A DNA stretch of 64,000 nucleotides from Clytia hemisphaerica (GCA_902728285.1 CACVBU010000148.1:186001-250000), one strand, 5' to 3'; positions 33,109 through 48,100 are shown, counted from the stretch's first letter. Numbers and translations: made by a program. Notes: a model not told the origin generated them from the sequence alone.

Positions 33109-36100
33109 TCAACCTTCTTTCATCCAGTCATTTTGTAATTCGTTTCTTTCCAACGATCTGGATTTTCTTCTTTCTTTGAGTTTCTGTTCTTCTTCCTGTC
33201 GATTCTTCAACGTTTCAAACATCGTGAAAGTCACATGATCGGAAGAAAAATTTTGAAGTCTCTCGCTTTTCCAAAAGAGCAAACTTTCGATGCTCTTTTT
33301 ATTATTGAAAGATATACTTTCCGATTCGCCGGTTAGTAGACCGTGCGCTAGGGAAATGCCATATTCACAACTTGAATGTTTCAATTTGCATTGGGGTAGC
33401 TTGTTCAACGACAACTCGTACGATTGTCTGAAATAATTCGCTGCTTGCTCATATTTGCCCTGATGAATAAAGTAAAAATTCGTTATTGGTAATACCATAT
33501 CGGTAAAAGGCCACAGTAGAGCAGTGATAGAGCATCCGGTGCACAAGATCGTGGGTTCAAATTCAATACCTCTCTTCTTGGTGTCAGCAATTAAGAAAAA
33601 GATCAAGGGTGGAGTAATCTAGGAAGAAAGAGGACCTCCTCTACTTTCAGATGGATAGCTATCGAAAGAAGAGCCTTCGGGTCGGCTCTGACTGATGTTG
33701 TAGACTTACTTACCTTTCTTAACCTTAAAGGAACTCGAATTTTGGCGGGAACTAATTTTGGAGGATTTGGCGAATTTAGACGAAATTCGCCAAAATTAGT
33801 TCCCGCCAAAATTAAATATTTTGCTCACTCGCCAAAATTAATTTTTTTGCCTGAACGAACCCTGAAATTCATCAAAGTTGCTCAAAATAAGGCAAAATAG
33901 AACAAATTTACGCTGTTATTCGCCAAATTGAGTTCCCGCCAAAATTAAAAATTTTGCCATTCGCCAAAATGAGTTCCCACCAAAATTAATTCTTTTTAGG
34001 ATTTTTGCTGCCCGCCAAAATTAGTTCCCGCAAAAATAAGTTTCCTTAAGGTTTTCCTTAACTCATCTTTTCAGCAAGCACAAAACCGTTATTTAATTTA
34101 AATGAATTCTAATTTTATCAGCGTGTGTTATGAATTTGAGAAGCTTTCATTATTCCTCTTTAAAAATTCCATAATCAGACATACCGACTCGCTATCTGAA
34201 AATATCAGTTAGAAAGTGAGGCACCCCGCGGTATAGCGCGGCATTTCAAATTAAAAAGTGATATTTATAATTTCACAGAAGAAATTTCTTATTAAATTGT
34301 CATTCACCAATGTTTTACAGACCCTCTTGATAATTAAAAGTTTTTAATCGGGAAGGATAAATGCTGCAGCAGAATCATTGGCTAAGATGAAATTTCACGA
34401 GTTTGTAATTAAAAAAGTTAAATTTCATATCAAATTTTAATGTCAGGGACAGAGATAGAACAAGGCTTTTTCAAACGTGCGTTATCCAGCTCCGCTATAA
34501 CATATCCCTGCTTTAATGGAATCGAAATAACAGTCAGACCTTTATGTTATGATTCTATATCATTGACTCTTTTTAAAAAGTTTTGATGACGTTTTTGAGT
34601 TGTGTTTTCAACGACGGGAATAGAAGTATCAATTTTGGATTGACGTCGTGAATACTTTTCCCTGCTCGCTAAAAAGAATCTCGATTGGTCGGCACAGGTC
34701 GGAATATAATTTCGGCATGTGCTTTTCACGGTACCTCTTTCGCCCACAAGTTTTGTTGAATAAATTTTCAGCTTTTTTCTATTCAGCTAAGAACAATACA
34801 TACTTGAAAGTTTTGGATAAAAAAGTATTATCTTAGCACTGATAAAAAAGAAAATTCCTGGATCGGTAGATAGCTCATTCAAGGATTTCAAATGTAAGTT
34901 TCTGTAATATAAGGACAAGGCAGACGTTTTTTTGACATACCATTAAATTGTAAACGATACCAATATCACTGCAAGCTTGTTGTCTTATTTCGATATCACT
35001 TGAGCTGGACGTGACTTTTAACAATTGTTTCAGGTTCTCGATGGCTTGGTCGTAATTCCCTTGTCTGGAAGATAAAATAAGCATTCAAAGCACATTTTTG
35101 GTGACTTTCAAAGTAGCACAAGAAAAAAAAACTTGATTCCCAAGCCTTAAGCTGTCTATCCGACCCTTTTATATATACCATATGGTCTCAGTTTTTTGCA
35201 GAGCTCAGTAGAAACAACCATATATGAAAAACATAAAAAATCTATCAATTAAAAGATAATTGAACATTTAGGAATAGCTAGAAACTTTGCTTATCTAACC
35301 GTAGTGTTGGTAATTTCAAATAAAGCGTCCATCCAAAACTAAAACCTTATTCTATACAGGTTTGGTTGGATGAGAGTTTTGAATTGTTTTCGATAAGTAT
35401 TTATGATAACAATGACGAATTCAATAAAAGAACAAGAGTTTGGTGGTGTTAAGAGGGTCATTTTTCAAATTTGGTGAGCTGGGTCTACAGTGAAATTGAC
35501 AAAATCCATAAATACAAGCACTATTTGGCCATCAAACATTGTAAACAGTGTCTTTAAAATATGGATAAGCATGCAAAACAACACTCAACAGGACTTATGA
35601 TGAAGATAAGCAGTATGGCTCCATCAGTAGACGTTCCACTGTTACTCAACTATTGAAATATTTCGACAGGTGCTGCGAAAGTGTATCTGACGGAAAAGTT
35701 GTAGACTGCATCTATTTTGATTTCGCTAAAGCATTTGATACCGTGCCTCATCGTAGGATTTCATCGTTTCTGAGTGGAAGGAAGCAGTTGGTCAAAGTAA
35801 ACCAATCAAAATCCAACGTAGATAGTGTATTAAGTGTAATACCACAAGGAAGTGTCTTGGGCCCTCTACTCTTTGTACTGTACATAAATGATTTGCCTGA
35901 CAAGGTGATTTCGGATCTGCTACTTTTCACAGATGATACAAAGATCTTCAAAGAAGTAGATTCAGTCTATGACTCCCTTGTCATACAAAGTGATATAGAC
36001 ACACTCGAAACATGCTCCAACGATTGGCTCTTACAGTTCCATCCGGATAAATGTCACATCCTTACACTCGGCAAATTCGTAAATATAAAACACACTCACC

Positions 36101-39100
36101 CGTATTGTCTTGGTGATAATCAGCTTGAGCATGTATTTGAACAAAAAGACCTGGGTATATTGGTTGATGCTGAATTGACATTTGACGACCATACAGCCAA
36201 TCAACTAAAAAAAGCCAACTCAATGCTTGGTGTCATCAAACGGGGTTTCACCAACTTAACTCCGGAGATCCTCCGTACGCTATATTTAACATTTGTCCGA
36301 CCACACCTTGAGTACGCACAATCAGTTTGGTCACCAAAATTACGTAAACACGTTAACTTACTTGAGGGAGTGCAAAGACGCGCAACAAGATTGGTCTCAA
36401 CGTACCGCAGCCTTTCGTTGTGATAGGCTCAAAATTCTCGGTATACCAACACTCGAATTTCAAAGACGATTTTGTGATATGGTACAGATTTACAAACACC
36501 CCCACTACTACGACAAAACAACAATACCTGACAAGTTGACTAAACGTCCGCGTCCAAATTGAAGATAGGCTCATGAGCTTCTACCTAACTCCTCGAATGA
36601 CGGTTTCCACGGACCACAAACGAAATCCTTTTATTACAGATGTGTGCCAACCTGGAATAGACTGCCGAGAAATGTCGTCACAGCAAAGTCAATCAAAACC
36701 TTCAAAGAAATGCATGGGAAAACCATCCCTCAAAATACGATTCAAGAATAGTGTAAAATAAGGTCGGCTAGACCACTGTGAGCCTAGCTTGTAAATTTGT
36801 ATTAAAAAAACAAAAAAAACAAGCAACATGCTGAATGGACCTACCTAACGATGAAAGCTAGATAATAAGGTAATAAGGAGAAAAATGAAAACAATCAGTC
36901 AGACGATATAGCGTTTTGCGAAAATGCATAAAACATTTAATTTATCATTGATTGTTGATGGGGGAAGAGGGAAGGGGAGTAGGGAAAATAGAAATAGAAA
37001 GTTCCGGTTGCAAAAATCAGTTTTATTGATAATTGAATCATGCTTAATGGTGGGCATTGTTATCAATAATGTTTTTGTGTGAAAAAACAAAGAAATAAGG
37101 AAAAAGTCAAATGAAAATCAGAAAAAAATTATGAGTCAACATTGAGAAAAGCTATATTTTCTTATTTGGTTAAAGGGAATTTCCCCAAAATACGAAAATC
37201 AGTCTTTTAAGGCGAATAAGAATTTTCCAGGAAAAACCACTCCAGTCATTCTTTAGAGAATCTTGCCCTCCATCTTTGTACAAAAAATCAGAAAAAAGTA
37301 ATGACATGATTTTGCACAAAGTTCAAAAAACCCTATTTTTAGGCAGTTTCTGGCCCAAATTTGCCCAAATATATATTTTTTCGAAAATCGGGCTACGTCA
37401 TATTTTGGGCATTGCCATTTTGCATCATTGTGCAAAAAATCAGAAAAAACTAATGAGCCAATCCTGAGAAAAGCTGGTAACAGACGGACGGACGGACGGA
37501 CATCGGTTAATGACCCACCGGGGTAGGTCCAAAAAGTTACGAGGTTTGCATGATCATAATCTCATGTATCGTGTATTTTTAATGAGCTCTTTTGTCAATT
37601 GGTGAAACCTTATTGGCTCATTTCAGAGCTGATAAGATGAGACGAAGATCCATTGTTTCTGACATCGGTGTAAGAGAATATTACTAAAAAAAGGCCGCTA
37701 AACTTGGCAATCCTTCATCAAATGACAATTTTTCAATTAATGTTTTCTTCAATGTGAACTCAATTGCTTGATATTCTCCTCTAGAATTCTCCAGCGACTT
37801 TTTGTCTAAAAATTGCGTGTGCTTATAAATAACTTTCCATTTTCTAGCTTAACCCTTTAAGTGCCACGGCTTTATTGAAAGACTCTTTCTGTTTGCCTCG
37901 CTTTTTTAGAAAAAGTTCTTTTGTTTGCCGCGACTAAAAAAAATGTTCTCAAGTATGCCAATGCCAATGACAAACTGGTCATCCCGAATTTCTCTTTATT
38001 TGCCAGATGGCACAATTTTAAGTCATGTTTTCACTTTTAATTTTTAACTCTATTGCCAAATGACGATTTATAACGAAGAACACTTTTGAGCTATATTGCC
38101 AGATGACAAGTTATTATGAAAAATGTTTTCTCTATTGCCATATGACGTAATTTGTAAAAGAAACTTTTTTGACCAAATGGGGTTACGAGAGGGTTCATAA
38201 AATAAAGACAAGTGATAAGATAAAAGCATTTACACAACTTCAACGCACAAACTGAATGATTTTCTAATAAGTTTAAAGCATAAACCATAAATAATGAGTT
38301 AAAAGGCTCATATAAAAAGTAATTCAAATTCCTTCATTTTAATGAATATGTCAAGAGAAAAGAGAACAAAAAAGATAATTTCATTCCCAAATGGGCTTGA
38401 GTTTTTCTAGCCTGGATATCCAAGCTCAAAATTTTAGAAAAAACAAAATTTACCTCAACATACAACAAAGTTCTAAAATTATAGAGCTTGGTCTCCCTAG
38501 AGAATGAAAGTGCAAACCCATGTTTGCAAAACTTTCCTAGCCAACCCAGGGCAGCAAAACAGAACTTAATTAAAGCAGCCTTACAAGGTCTAAAACCATT
38601 TAAAACATCCAAAGATTACACCAGAGTCCATGAACAAGTTTGCATGCAATATCATGACCAACCATCAGACCATGTTTTCTTGGAAAATGAACTTGCCTCT
38701 GTTTTCTTCTTTTTCATGTTTTCATGTAACAGAAAGCTCTATCCTCACTAGCAAGTGGAGGACTATCCTATTTCTGCTTCAAATTAGTCTGTGTCGTGTA
38801 GATAAGTCCTTACGGCTTTAGCGAAGTGAGCGCAAGCAAGCGGACTGCATTCTCATATGGAGAATGCAAATCGCTCTAGGGAGACCAGGCTGTAAACCAG
38901 AACATAAGATTAAAAGACTAAACTGTGAAATAGTTTACAGTCTGGATATCCAGGCTAGAGTTTTTCCAATGTAAATTGTAAAAGATGGACTTCCTAATTT
39001 TCCCGAAGGGGCTTGAGTTTTTTCGTTTGTAAATTGTAAAAGACATACAACCTTTTGTTTTGCCGCGTAAACAAAACAAAGCGCGGTAAACAGAAAGAGT

Positions 39101-42100
39101 CTTTGAATAAAGCCGTGGCACTTAAAGGGTTAAAACTTAATGGTAAAACAGAGCTCGCATTTTGTCTACAAGAAAATTTAATTTGTGACGTCTATGTGCT
39201 ATTTTAGTAAATTTTGATATAGTGTGTACGTCCACGTGATCGATAAGAACAGGGCTATTTAAGCGTAAAAGGTGCTTAGTCAGGTGCTAGGTGCTTACTC
39301 ACAGGAAAGAAAAATTAGTTTGGCTGGCTCACTAATACGCGCTTAAACGAAATTTACAAAACAAGTGACGATTACCAAGCTTCTAGGCCTTAAAAGGCCT
39401 CAAAACATGGTCCGTCTATAAGTTAATTTCGGGAAATTCGTGGCCCTTACCTTTTGTTCGCCACTGCAAGTGCCTGACACGCTTTTCCTAGGCCAATATC
39501 ATCTCCGGTTTGTTTGCAAAAGTTGTAATATTCTGTGTGGTACTGCAAAGCTGACTGCTGATCACCATAAAAGTCGTACTTGTTTCCGATCAAATAACCG
39601 ATACGACCAACTTCTTCCGTTATAGAGCCTGATACAAATATTAGATAGTCAATAAATAAAAATTGTTTATTGAGATCTAATTACCCAAAGTGATTCAACA
39701 TGACGAAACTGAGATAAATAAATGTATTCACCAATCATAAAGTCTCAATATATAACTTTTGGTACAATTCGAATGAAATAGCGGTTTTGTGCTCGTTAAA
39801 AACGATATTTCGTGGTGGAATATTGTCAAAAAGAAAAATTTGAAATAAATGGAAAATGAAGATGAAAAGTGAAGAAGAAGAAGAAAATCAACTACTTGTT
39901 AAGATTTTCAAAGTCAATCAGTGATAAACTTTGGACCATATCTTTCGATTGAATTATTTTTCGGTGGAAGTTTTTTATCTCTTGTCACGCAAAAACAATT
40001 TCAGGAGATGTACCGTGGCTTGTTGGTGCCATGTTTAAACTACTTATACTTAGAGGTTCTAAGTCGACTTAGTAGTGCTAAGTCAACTTGGTAGTGCTAA
40101 GTCAACTTAGAAGTGATAGGTCGACTTACGAGTGCTAAGTCAACTTAGAAGTGCTAAGTCGACTTAGAAGTGCTATGTCGACTTAATTGCCAAGTTGATA
40201 AAAATTAAACCCCAATTGGCCATGGCCCCCCCCCACTTTTTTGCTAAGAAAAAAAAACCAACCAACCATGGTGGCGCCTCCTTAGACACTTACTATTTGG
40301 CCCCTCCACTTTCAAAATTAATTCGCCGGCCCTGTTGGCTACCCTGCTTTTTAGACCAACCCTTATGACCTTGGCCACAAAACATGCCCATTATTGCCGT
40401 ACACAACATTATATGCCTACCCTTGCTTTGCACATCAATATGTACCCCTTTTATATACACAACAATGGAAGGCTTCTTATGGAGTTAACTTATGACTTAG
40501 TACTACTAAATCGACTTAGTACTTCTAAATCGACCTAGTACTTCTAAGTTGACTTACAACTTAGCCCTATTAAGTAGACTTAGTACTTGTAAGTTGACTT
40601 AGCACTCGTAAGTCGACTTAGCACTTTAAGTTGACTTAGCACTACCAAGTTGACTTATAGTCCAGGGAAAGTGTGCTAAAAATGAATACAATTGTGCATT
40701 TTTGACTAGAAAGCATGAAATTTGGTACAGTGGTACCTTAGGGGGTAAGAAACATTTTAAGCCTCTGACCCACTTCCGAAACACCTGTTTGTGTATTTTA
40801 CAGACCAGAATGCCTCCCAGGCAAGAAAAAAATTTTTGTCTTCAAAACATGTCATATGATATGTTGTTGGAAAGGTTTTCTCACGCTGATTCTAAAAAAC
40901 ATCACAACATATATCTGCAAATGGACTGGGTCCGAGTTATGAGCTACGGAAGTAATTTACAGACCAGTCTGCATGCCTGAAAAAAAATAATTTATTTTTG
41001 TTCCAAAACATGGCATATCATATACCGTTGTAAAGGTTTTTTTCATACTGATTCTAAAAATCATCACAACATGTATCTGAAAATGGACTAGGTCCGAGTT
41101 ATGGGCCAGGAGCCATTCTGGTCTGTAAAATACTCCCATGGCCTATAACTCGGACCCAGTCCATTTTTAGATGCATGTTGTGATGTTTTTTAGAATCAGT
41201 GTAAAAATACCTTTCCAACGGTATATGATATGACATGTTTTGGAACAAAAATAAAAAAAATTTTCGGGCATGCAGACTGGTCTGTAAATTACTTCCGTGG
41301 CTCATAACTCGGACCCAGTCCATTTGCAGATATATGTTGTGATGTTTTTTAGAATCAGTGTGAGAAAACCATTCCAACGATATATCATATGACATGCTTT
41401 GAAGATAAAATTTTTTTTTTTGCAATGGAGGCATTCTGGTCTGTAAAATACACAAACAGGTGTTCCGGAAGTGGGTCAGAGGCTTAAAATGTTTCTTACC
41501 CCCTAAGGTACCACTGTACCAAATTTCATGCTTTCTAGTCAAAAACGCACAATTGATGCACACTTTCCCTGGACTATTAGCACTCCTAAGTTGACTAACA
41601 CTCCTATGTTGACTTAGCACTCTTAAGTTGACTTAGCACTTCTAAGTTGACTTAGCACTTCTAAGTCGACTTAGTACTTCTAAGTTGACTTAACAGTTCT
41701 AAGTTGACTTAGCACTTCTAAGTCGACTTAGTACTTCTAAGTTGACTTACAACTTAGAACTACTAAGTTGACTTAGTGCTTGTAAGTTGACTTAGAACCC
41801 GTAAGTATAAGTAATTTATACACGACACTAACAAGCCACGGTAGGAATGCTCGAATTCAACATTTCGAATTCAACTTTTTGACCTTTCGAATAGATTTAT
41901 AAAGAAACAATTCCAAATAAACTTTCCTATTCGTTTCTCAATTTTTTGTTTGAGAAACTGGTAGATAGTGACTCCCCACCTCAAAATAAACTTGTAAATG
42001 AACACTTGTTATGCGCAGATATGTAATTTCTGCACATATATGTAAATATTTTGCGCAGATATGTAATTTCGAGCTGCGCAAATATGTAATTAAATTTCTG

Positions 42101-45100
42101 CGCAGATATGTAAAGCCCAATCTTTTATATCAAGGGTAGACCTCTTGATAATCTTACCTTGACTTTTACCTTCTTTGGACTTAGATATTTGATCAAATAC
42201 TTCAATAAACAATCAAGTCCACATTTATTTTTCTTATAAGCATCAACTTAATTATAAGAACACAGTTCATAATTCTTTAACCAATCATTATTAGCTTTCA
42301 GCGATCATTCTTTTAATGCAAACATGGGATTGTGCTTAAAATAGAAATATTTATTTTTCTTATAAGCATCAACTTAGTTAAAAGAACACAATTCACAACT
42401 CTTAACCCAATCATTATTAGCTTTCGGTGATCAGTTCTTTCAAAGCAAATATGGAATTGTGCTTAGAATGAAACATTTATTTTCCTTATAAGCATCAACT
42501 TTATAAGAACAAATTCATAACTCTTCAACTAATCATTATTAGCTTTCAGCGATCAGTTCTTTCAAACCAAATATGTTTATTTTACCTAGAGAGGTCATCA
42601 TTTTACAGGGAATTAAAATAATTTGCTACACCAGGGATTGATACAGAAGTCTTTTAAAACATACCTTCTTTAGCCAGCTGATGGGCTGTGTGCAAATGGT
42701 CAAGGACATCTTTACGCATTTCAGAGTAAGGGTAAAGCTAAAGAAAAACAATGAAAATCTCTTAACTTCAAAAACATGCAGATTGTACCACTATCGTTTG
42801 TTCAGAACATCTTTTAACATGGTAAACAGTTATTATAAATTTGTTGATAAGTTTTAATTATAGTGTATGGCCTCCAATATATCGGTTAATTTTGAAAACG
42901 TTTTGGATACACAGGGCCCGGTAAAGTCGATTAGATTAAATCCCCATCAGCGCTAATCGCGATTAAATTTCGATTAGTTAATCCCGGCAATTAACGTCCG
43001 TTGTTCGAATGTCAGATTAGCGAGTCGTGGACATTTTGCCTGTGTTTTCAAAAATCCTAATCTTGACGTCACTTTTCGAATGTTTTCAAAACGATTTGTA
43101 GATTGTCATAGAAATTTCATATTCTAAAACACTCAAAAGTGTTGTAATTTCCCTTTGAAAAATAGAAAATTGAAACATTTAAGATATTAGGTTTTGTTTT
43201 ATCCGATTTCATTGCTTTTATGATGGTCAAAAAGCCATTTTCAAGGGTGGTGTATGTAAATTTGACCCAAAATTCACTTTGTACTAAGTGTACAAAAGGT
43301 GGTGGTGTTACTAACTTCTTGCGAAAAAGCAGGTAGTAGGCATAGTGTCTTGTACTAACCGCTTGACCCCCCCTGTTCTGCTTTAAAAAAATCAGCATCC
43401 CTACTTTTTTTCCCAAAAGTTTTTTTTTCAAAAGTCTTTATTTTTACAATATTCTTCAGTTCCTTGAAAACAAGTAACTTTTGTTTTTCATTTTCATTGA
43501 GGGGGTATGTACTTAGGTCCCTAAAATGTTGGTAGACGTAAAGATGCTATATCTCTCATTCAACTTTTCAAGACACCTGGATTTTTGAAAAGAGTTTTTT
43601 CTATACCCCTATCTTTATGACTTAATTTCAACGTCTAAGGAGCTACACAAGAGTTCCAAAGGTTTTAAACAAACAAAAACATATTTTTAAAAGAAGAAAA
43701 CAACCTACCAAAATAATCTAAAATCATCTTATTTCGACTAACTCTCATTTGTATCAAAACTTAAATGTTGGACGAGTGCAGTCTACATTTTTGGGGCCAT
43801 ACAAATAGTATAAATAACGATGCAAACCATCGCTTCGTTGTAAATGCGACAACAAAGAATGCCGAGTTTTAAAGGTTTGACAGATTTCGATATAACAGTT
43901 ACCTATGTCGCAATATTTAATAAAAAATCTTCAAAATAGATTTGTTTTGCTTAAAAAAGACATTTCAAAAATCTTCTTTTCCTAAAAGCTTATTTTCTAG
44001 GGGGCTGTAAGAGTTAAATCTAACCAAATTTCACGTCTAGAACCTAAACAAACAAGGCTAAAGTTATGATCAAATAGTAAAAAAGTTAAACCTGTTCCGC
44101 AAAAGAAACGTGGGCTGAAAGCAAATAACGGCATCCAACATTGCTCAACAATATACCATCAGACGTATTCCAGGGTTTATCTTTACTCAAACGGTAAAAC
44201 TTCTCATAAAGTTCAATAGCATTTTTATACTCTTTCTTCCGCTCGGAAACCTTTCCGAGATTTTGGTTTGCTTCTGCTTCCTTTTTACCACCGTCACTTC
44301 TTATCTGTTTGCTGGTGTTATAGGCACAAAGATAAAAATGATCGGCCAAAAAAAAATCTTGATGTTCATCAAAGTAAGTTGCCAACGCCAGTTGCTCATC
44401 ATACATTTTGTCTACTCGTCCTGAAAAAAAATATCCATAAAATTATTACTTTGAGAAAAGACAAGCGATACTTTAATGGACCTACCTGGTTTATGCATTT
44501 AACACATATAGGTCAGCGTGACCATTTAAAACAATCATTCAGAATGCACAAAGAGTGAAGATTTATTAAATTTCCTTGTTCGTTTCATCTGGAAGGAAGA
44601 AAATGTTATGTATCTCATCTAAAATTTGAGTAATTTGGTTAGGAACAGTGATCTAAGCTTATAAATAGTGATTCTTATGGATAAAGATTAATTTTTAAGG
44701 CGAAATTTTTTCTTTGGGGAAAATTTGCTTCAGTCATCTTTTACTAATGATGGTACCCTACTTTTCCATGCAAAAAATCAGCAAAAATCAATGATCTAGT
44801 TTTCAACAAAGTCCAAAAAACCCTTTTTTGGCTGGAATTGACTCCCAAAATTTTTTTTCTGTAAATCGGGTCTGTCACATTCAAGGGTTTATATAAGCAC
44901 CTTTGTGCAAAAAAAATAATCATGAAGAATAAATGAGCCAATCTCGAGAAAAGCTAAATAATTGATGATGTGCTTGTAAAAATATCGAATTTGACCTATT
45001 TTTCTATAGAAACACGTCTACCAACTAAAATTTTATGTCTAGACACAAATATTCTTCAAAATTAAGCCTTAATGGGCAAAAAAACATCCATCTCATCAAA

Positions 45101-48100
45101 AAATTGAGTAATTTGGCTAAGAACATTAATCTGCGAGCTTATAAATAGTGATTCTCATACAGTATGTGGCCCCCAAAACGTCGATTAAATTTAAAATCTC
45201 TCTGAAATCTAGAGGAAAAGGTTTTACAAAAATTTTTGCTGCATGAAAAACTTTAACATCTATACTTTATTTCCTGGAAGTTCTTTTTCAAAATTTTTCA
45301 ATCGCTTAAAGATAGGTAGCTTTTTTCTAATGGCCCCCAAAACGGAGGTTTGCAATTTTGGCGATTTCTCGAGATATCTTTAAGATATAAATACAAAATT
45401 TTGACTATAGTTTGGAAATGTGATTTAGAGGGTTTTGGGCATAAATTAGTTTGATAGAATTTTTACAGTATACCCCTGGTTGTCAAAACGCAGGTTTGGG
45501 GCCCCCAAAACGTAGGTGTAGTTAAAATTAAATCATTAAGCCCAGTGGCAATAGGGGTGGGGGGGGACTATGAACATATTTGTGTTTTCCCTTGAATTTA
45601 TGACCCGATGGATGAGAAATTTATGATTTTTATAATATATTACAAGATTTTCGATATTGCAAAGTCCAAACTGAAAAATTAGAAATTTTCAAAATGACAA
45701 TTTTGATTTAACAACGTCTTAATCAAGTTTCTGAAAACCAATCTCTTTTGAAAATAGCTCCATTCATGTATGGAATATGCTGTGAAAATTTTAGAAAAAC
45801 AGCTTAACTGAAACTGAAAATATTAAGCTTTAAAAGTTATTTTTCTCGTAGATATTTTTCAAAAAATGACAGAATTAGCCGTTTTTGCTTATTAAGCGAA
45901 CATTTTTATATATAATGTTAATTTTTTGTTATAAACTATTAAGTCAAGCTGAAAGGAATGGAATTCCAAGATTTTTTGCTGTTTCTCATATTTAGAATTT
46001 CCCGTTTTATCAATGCTGATTCTAGGGCCCCAAAATACTGGTTGACCTTTAAGATGCTTTATCTTTTACCCATACTCTAAAGTCACAGAGGTATCTGCAT
46101 TTTCTTAACAGCATTAGGTGTAGAAAGTTTTTATCTAATTTTGGTGTTGAAAATATTCCCATCAGACGCAAAGATGCTCATTTTTAAGAGCCATTTTCTG
46201 TAAGAGTGGGGCAGATCCAGATAGTAAGGAATTTTAAATGATCTCATTTTTGGATATTTTGTTCTTCAAGGTGAAGAATTGAGAAATCCAAAAGGACAAG
46301 TCTCAAAAATCCATAATGGTGGATTTATGGGGTTTTAAAGGTTTTGCGAAAATTCAAAATAGCCAAAAATTAGCTGAGATAGCAATTTCTAGCCCTAATA
46401 ACTTTTTGCTCCCTAAAGATCACATGGATTTTTTTTCATATATTGAAACTATACCAAAAATACTACCAAAATCCGAAAAAAAAAATTTGTGACCATAAGG
46501 GCGCGCGCAGCTATGGTGGCCCAAAATACAAACTTTTCAATTTTCGGTGTACTTTGAGCTCATTTTGCAGTCCATCTAGAAGAAATTTTCACAGAAAATT
46601 GAATAAGAATGAAAGAACACCATTTGGACTGCCTAAAAATCTAATTTTCAAAGTCTGAAATTTTCTCAATATGGCGCCATTATGGTTCAAATGCGGTAAT
46701 AATTTTAAAAAGTAGCATCTTTGAGCTGCGCCAGCCGCCTGCGCCCCAAAATCTGGAAAATTTCACTTTGAGGGTCTGATAGTCCACCAAGTTGACTTTC
46801 AAAAACAACAAACAGAACTTTGTGATCTCTAACCATCATGGAAAAAAATTACATTGAAAATTTTTTTGCTTGTCCGAAAACGTCACTTTTTTGCTATTTT
46901 GACAAGCTTTGCAGCCTTTCAACAGCAGTTTGCAAACATGAAATTTGACAATCTATTCATAATTTACTTGAAATATTATCTAAAAGACCCAAAAAGTGAT
47001 TTAAAACTCTTTTTTATCACATAAAAAGGCTAAAATATCTGTAAATAAGTAAATAAATTTTAGGTAAATTTGGTGAATTTGGGTAATATTAAGAGCCAGA
47101 ATAAAGAAAGTATGATACCTCACCCTCTTAGAATTTGATCTAATGATCTATCACACAAGAAAATAAGACTCTGAAAATTTCACTTTGATATCTCAAGTAG
47201 TTTTGCAGATACAGTGTCTCAAAGATAGGCTACTAAGCGATAATTGACCCCTAAAAATCATGAACTCTGGTGGGGAGCAGATTTTGAAAGCCAATGAAAT
47301 TTTATTCAAGTACATTAGAAAGCTGATTTAAAGTGGATTTCAAGAACTTTTTGTAAGGAATCAGAAAAAATCAAATTCCCCGAAAATCTCTAGCACCTCC
47401 TGTAGAGGGCTTCAAACTTTGCGTAATCTGGGTTTGGAAGCACTTTTAGCTGTCTGCTGATGGTCCTTGTGACTTTTTTGAAGCAAAATTTTGACCTGGA
47501 GTGGTTTACTGGTGGGTTTTGGCCACAAAAATAACATTTTCAGGATTTCCATCTTTGCGTAACCGTCAAAAATGACCGAAAAAATTGCTATTTTTGCAGA
47601 TCTGAAGCAAAATTCAAGATGGCGTATCTTTTTGCGGCAACGACAAATTTTTTTGAAACTTTCAGCAAGGCTTCCTTAGTAGGTCTAGTTTATAGCCTCA
47701 AAATATCTCAGTGGATTTTTGAAGTCTCTTAAAGATATGATCGATTGAAAATTTGCTTAACTTTGTTTTTTTTTCCTCTTAAAATGCTAAATCAGACCAC
47801 CTTAGGGGCTCTAAAGGTTAATTTTGGCCACCATAGCTGCGCGCGCCCTTATGGTCACAAATTTTTTTTTTCGGATTTTGGTAGTATTTTTGGTATAGTT
47901 TCAATATATGAAAAAAAATCCACGTGATCTTTAGGGCGCAAAAAGTTGTTAGGGCTAGAAATTGCTACCTCAGCTAATTTTTGGCTTTTTTGAATTTTCG
48001 CAAAACCTTTAAAAATAAAACTCCATAAATCCGCCATTATGGATTTTTGAGACTTGTCCTTTTGGATTTCTCATTTTTTCACCTTGAAGAACAAAATATC

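Noticed and set aside
33508-33585. Functional tRNA gene
   Set aside because: A- and B-box words are present, but the acceptor stem does not pair and there is no clear anticodon arm; SINE-derived is more likely.
33460-33606. Extension of the last TTC29 exon upstream to the Met at 33606
   Set aside because: The TPR sequence begins right at the acceptor (CATCAG before GGCAAATATG), and the extension runs through the SINE-like fragment.
41099-41620. 173-codon open frame on the minus strand as a gene
   Set aside because: It lies wholly in one arm of a palindromic mobile element, and its internal repeats mirror tandem DNA repeats. No known domain; kept only as a finding.
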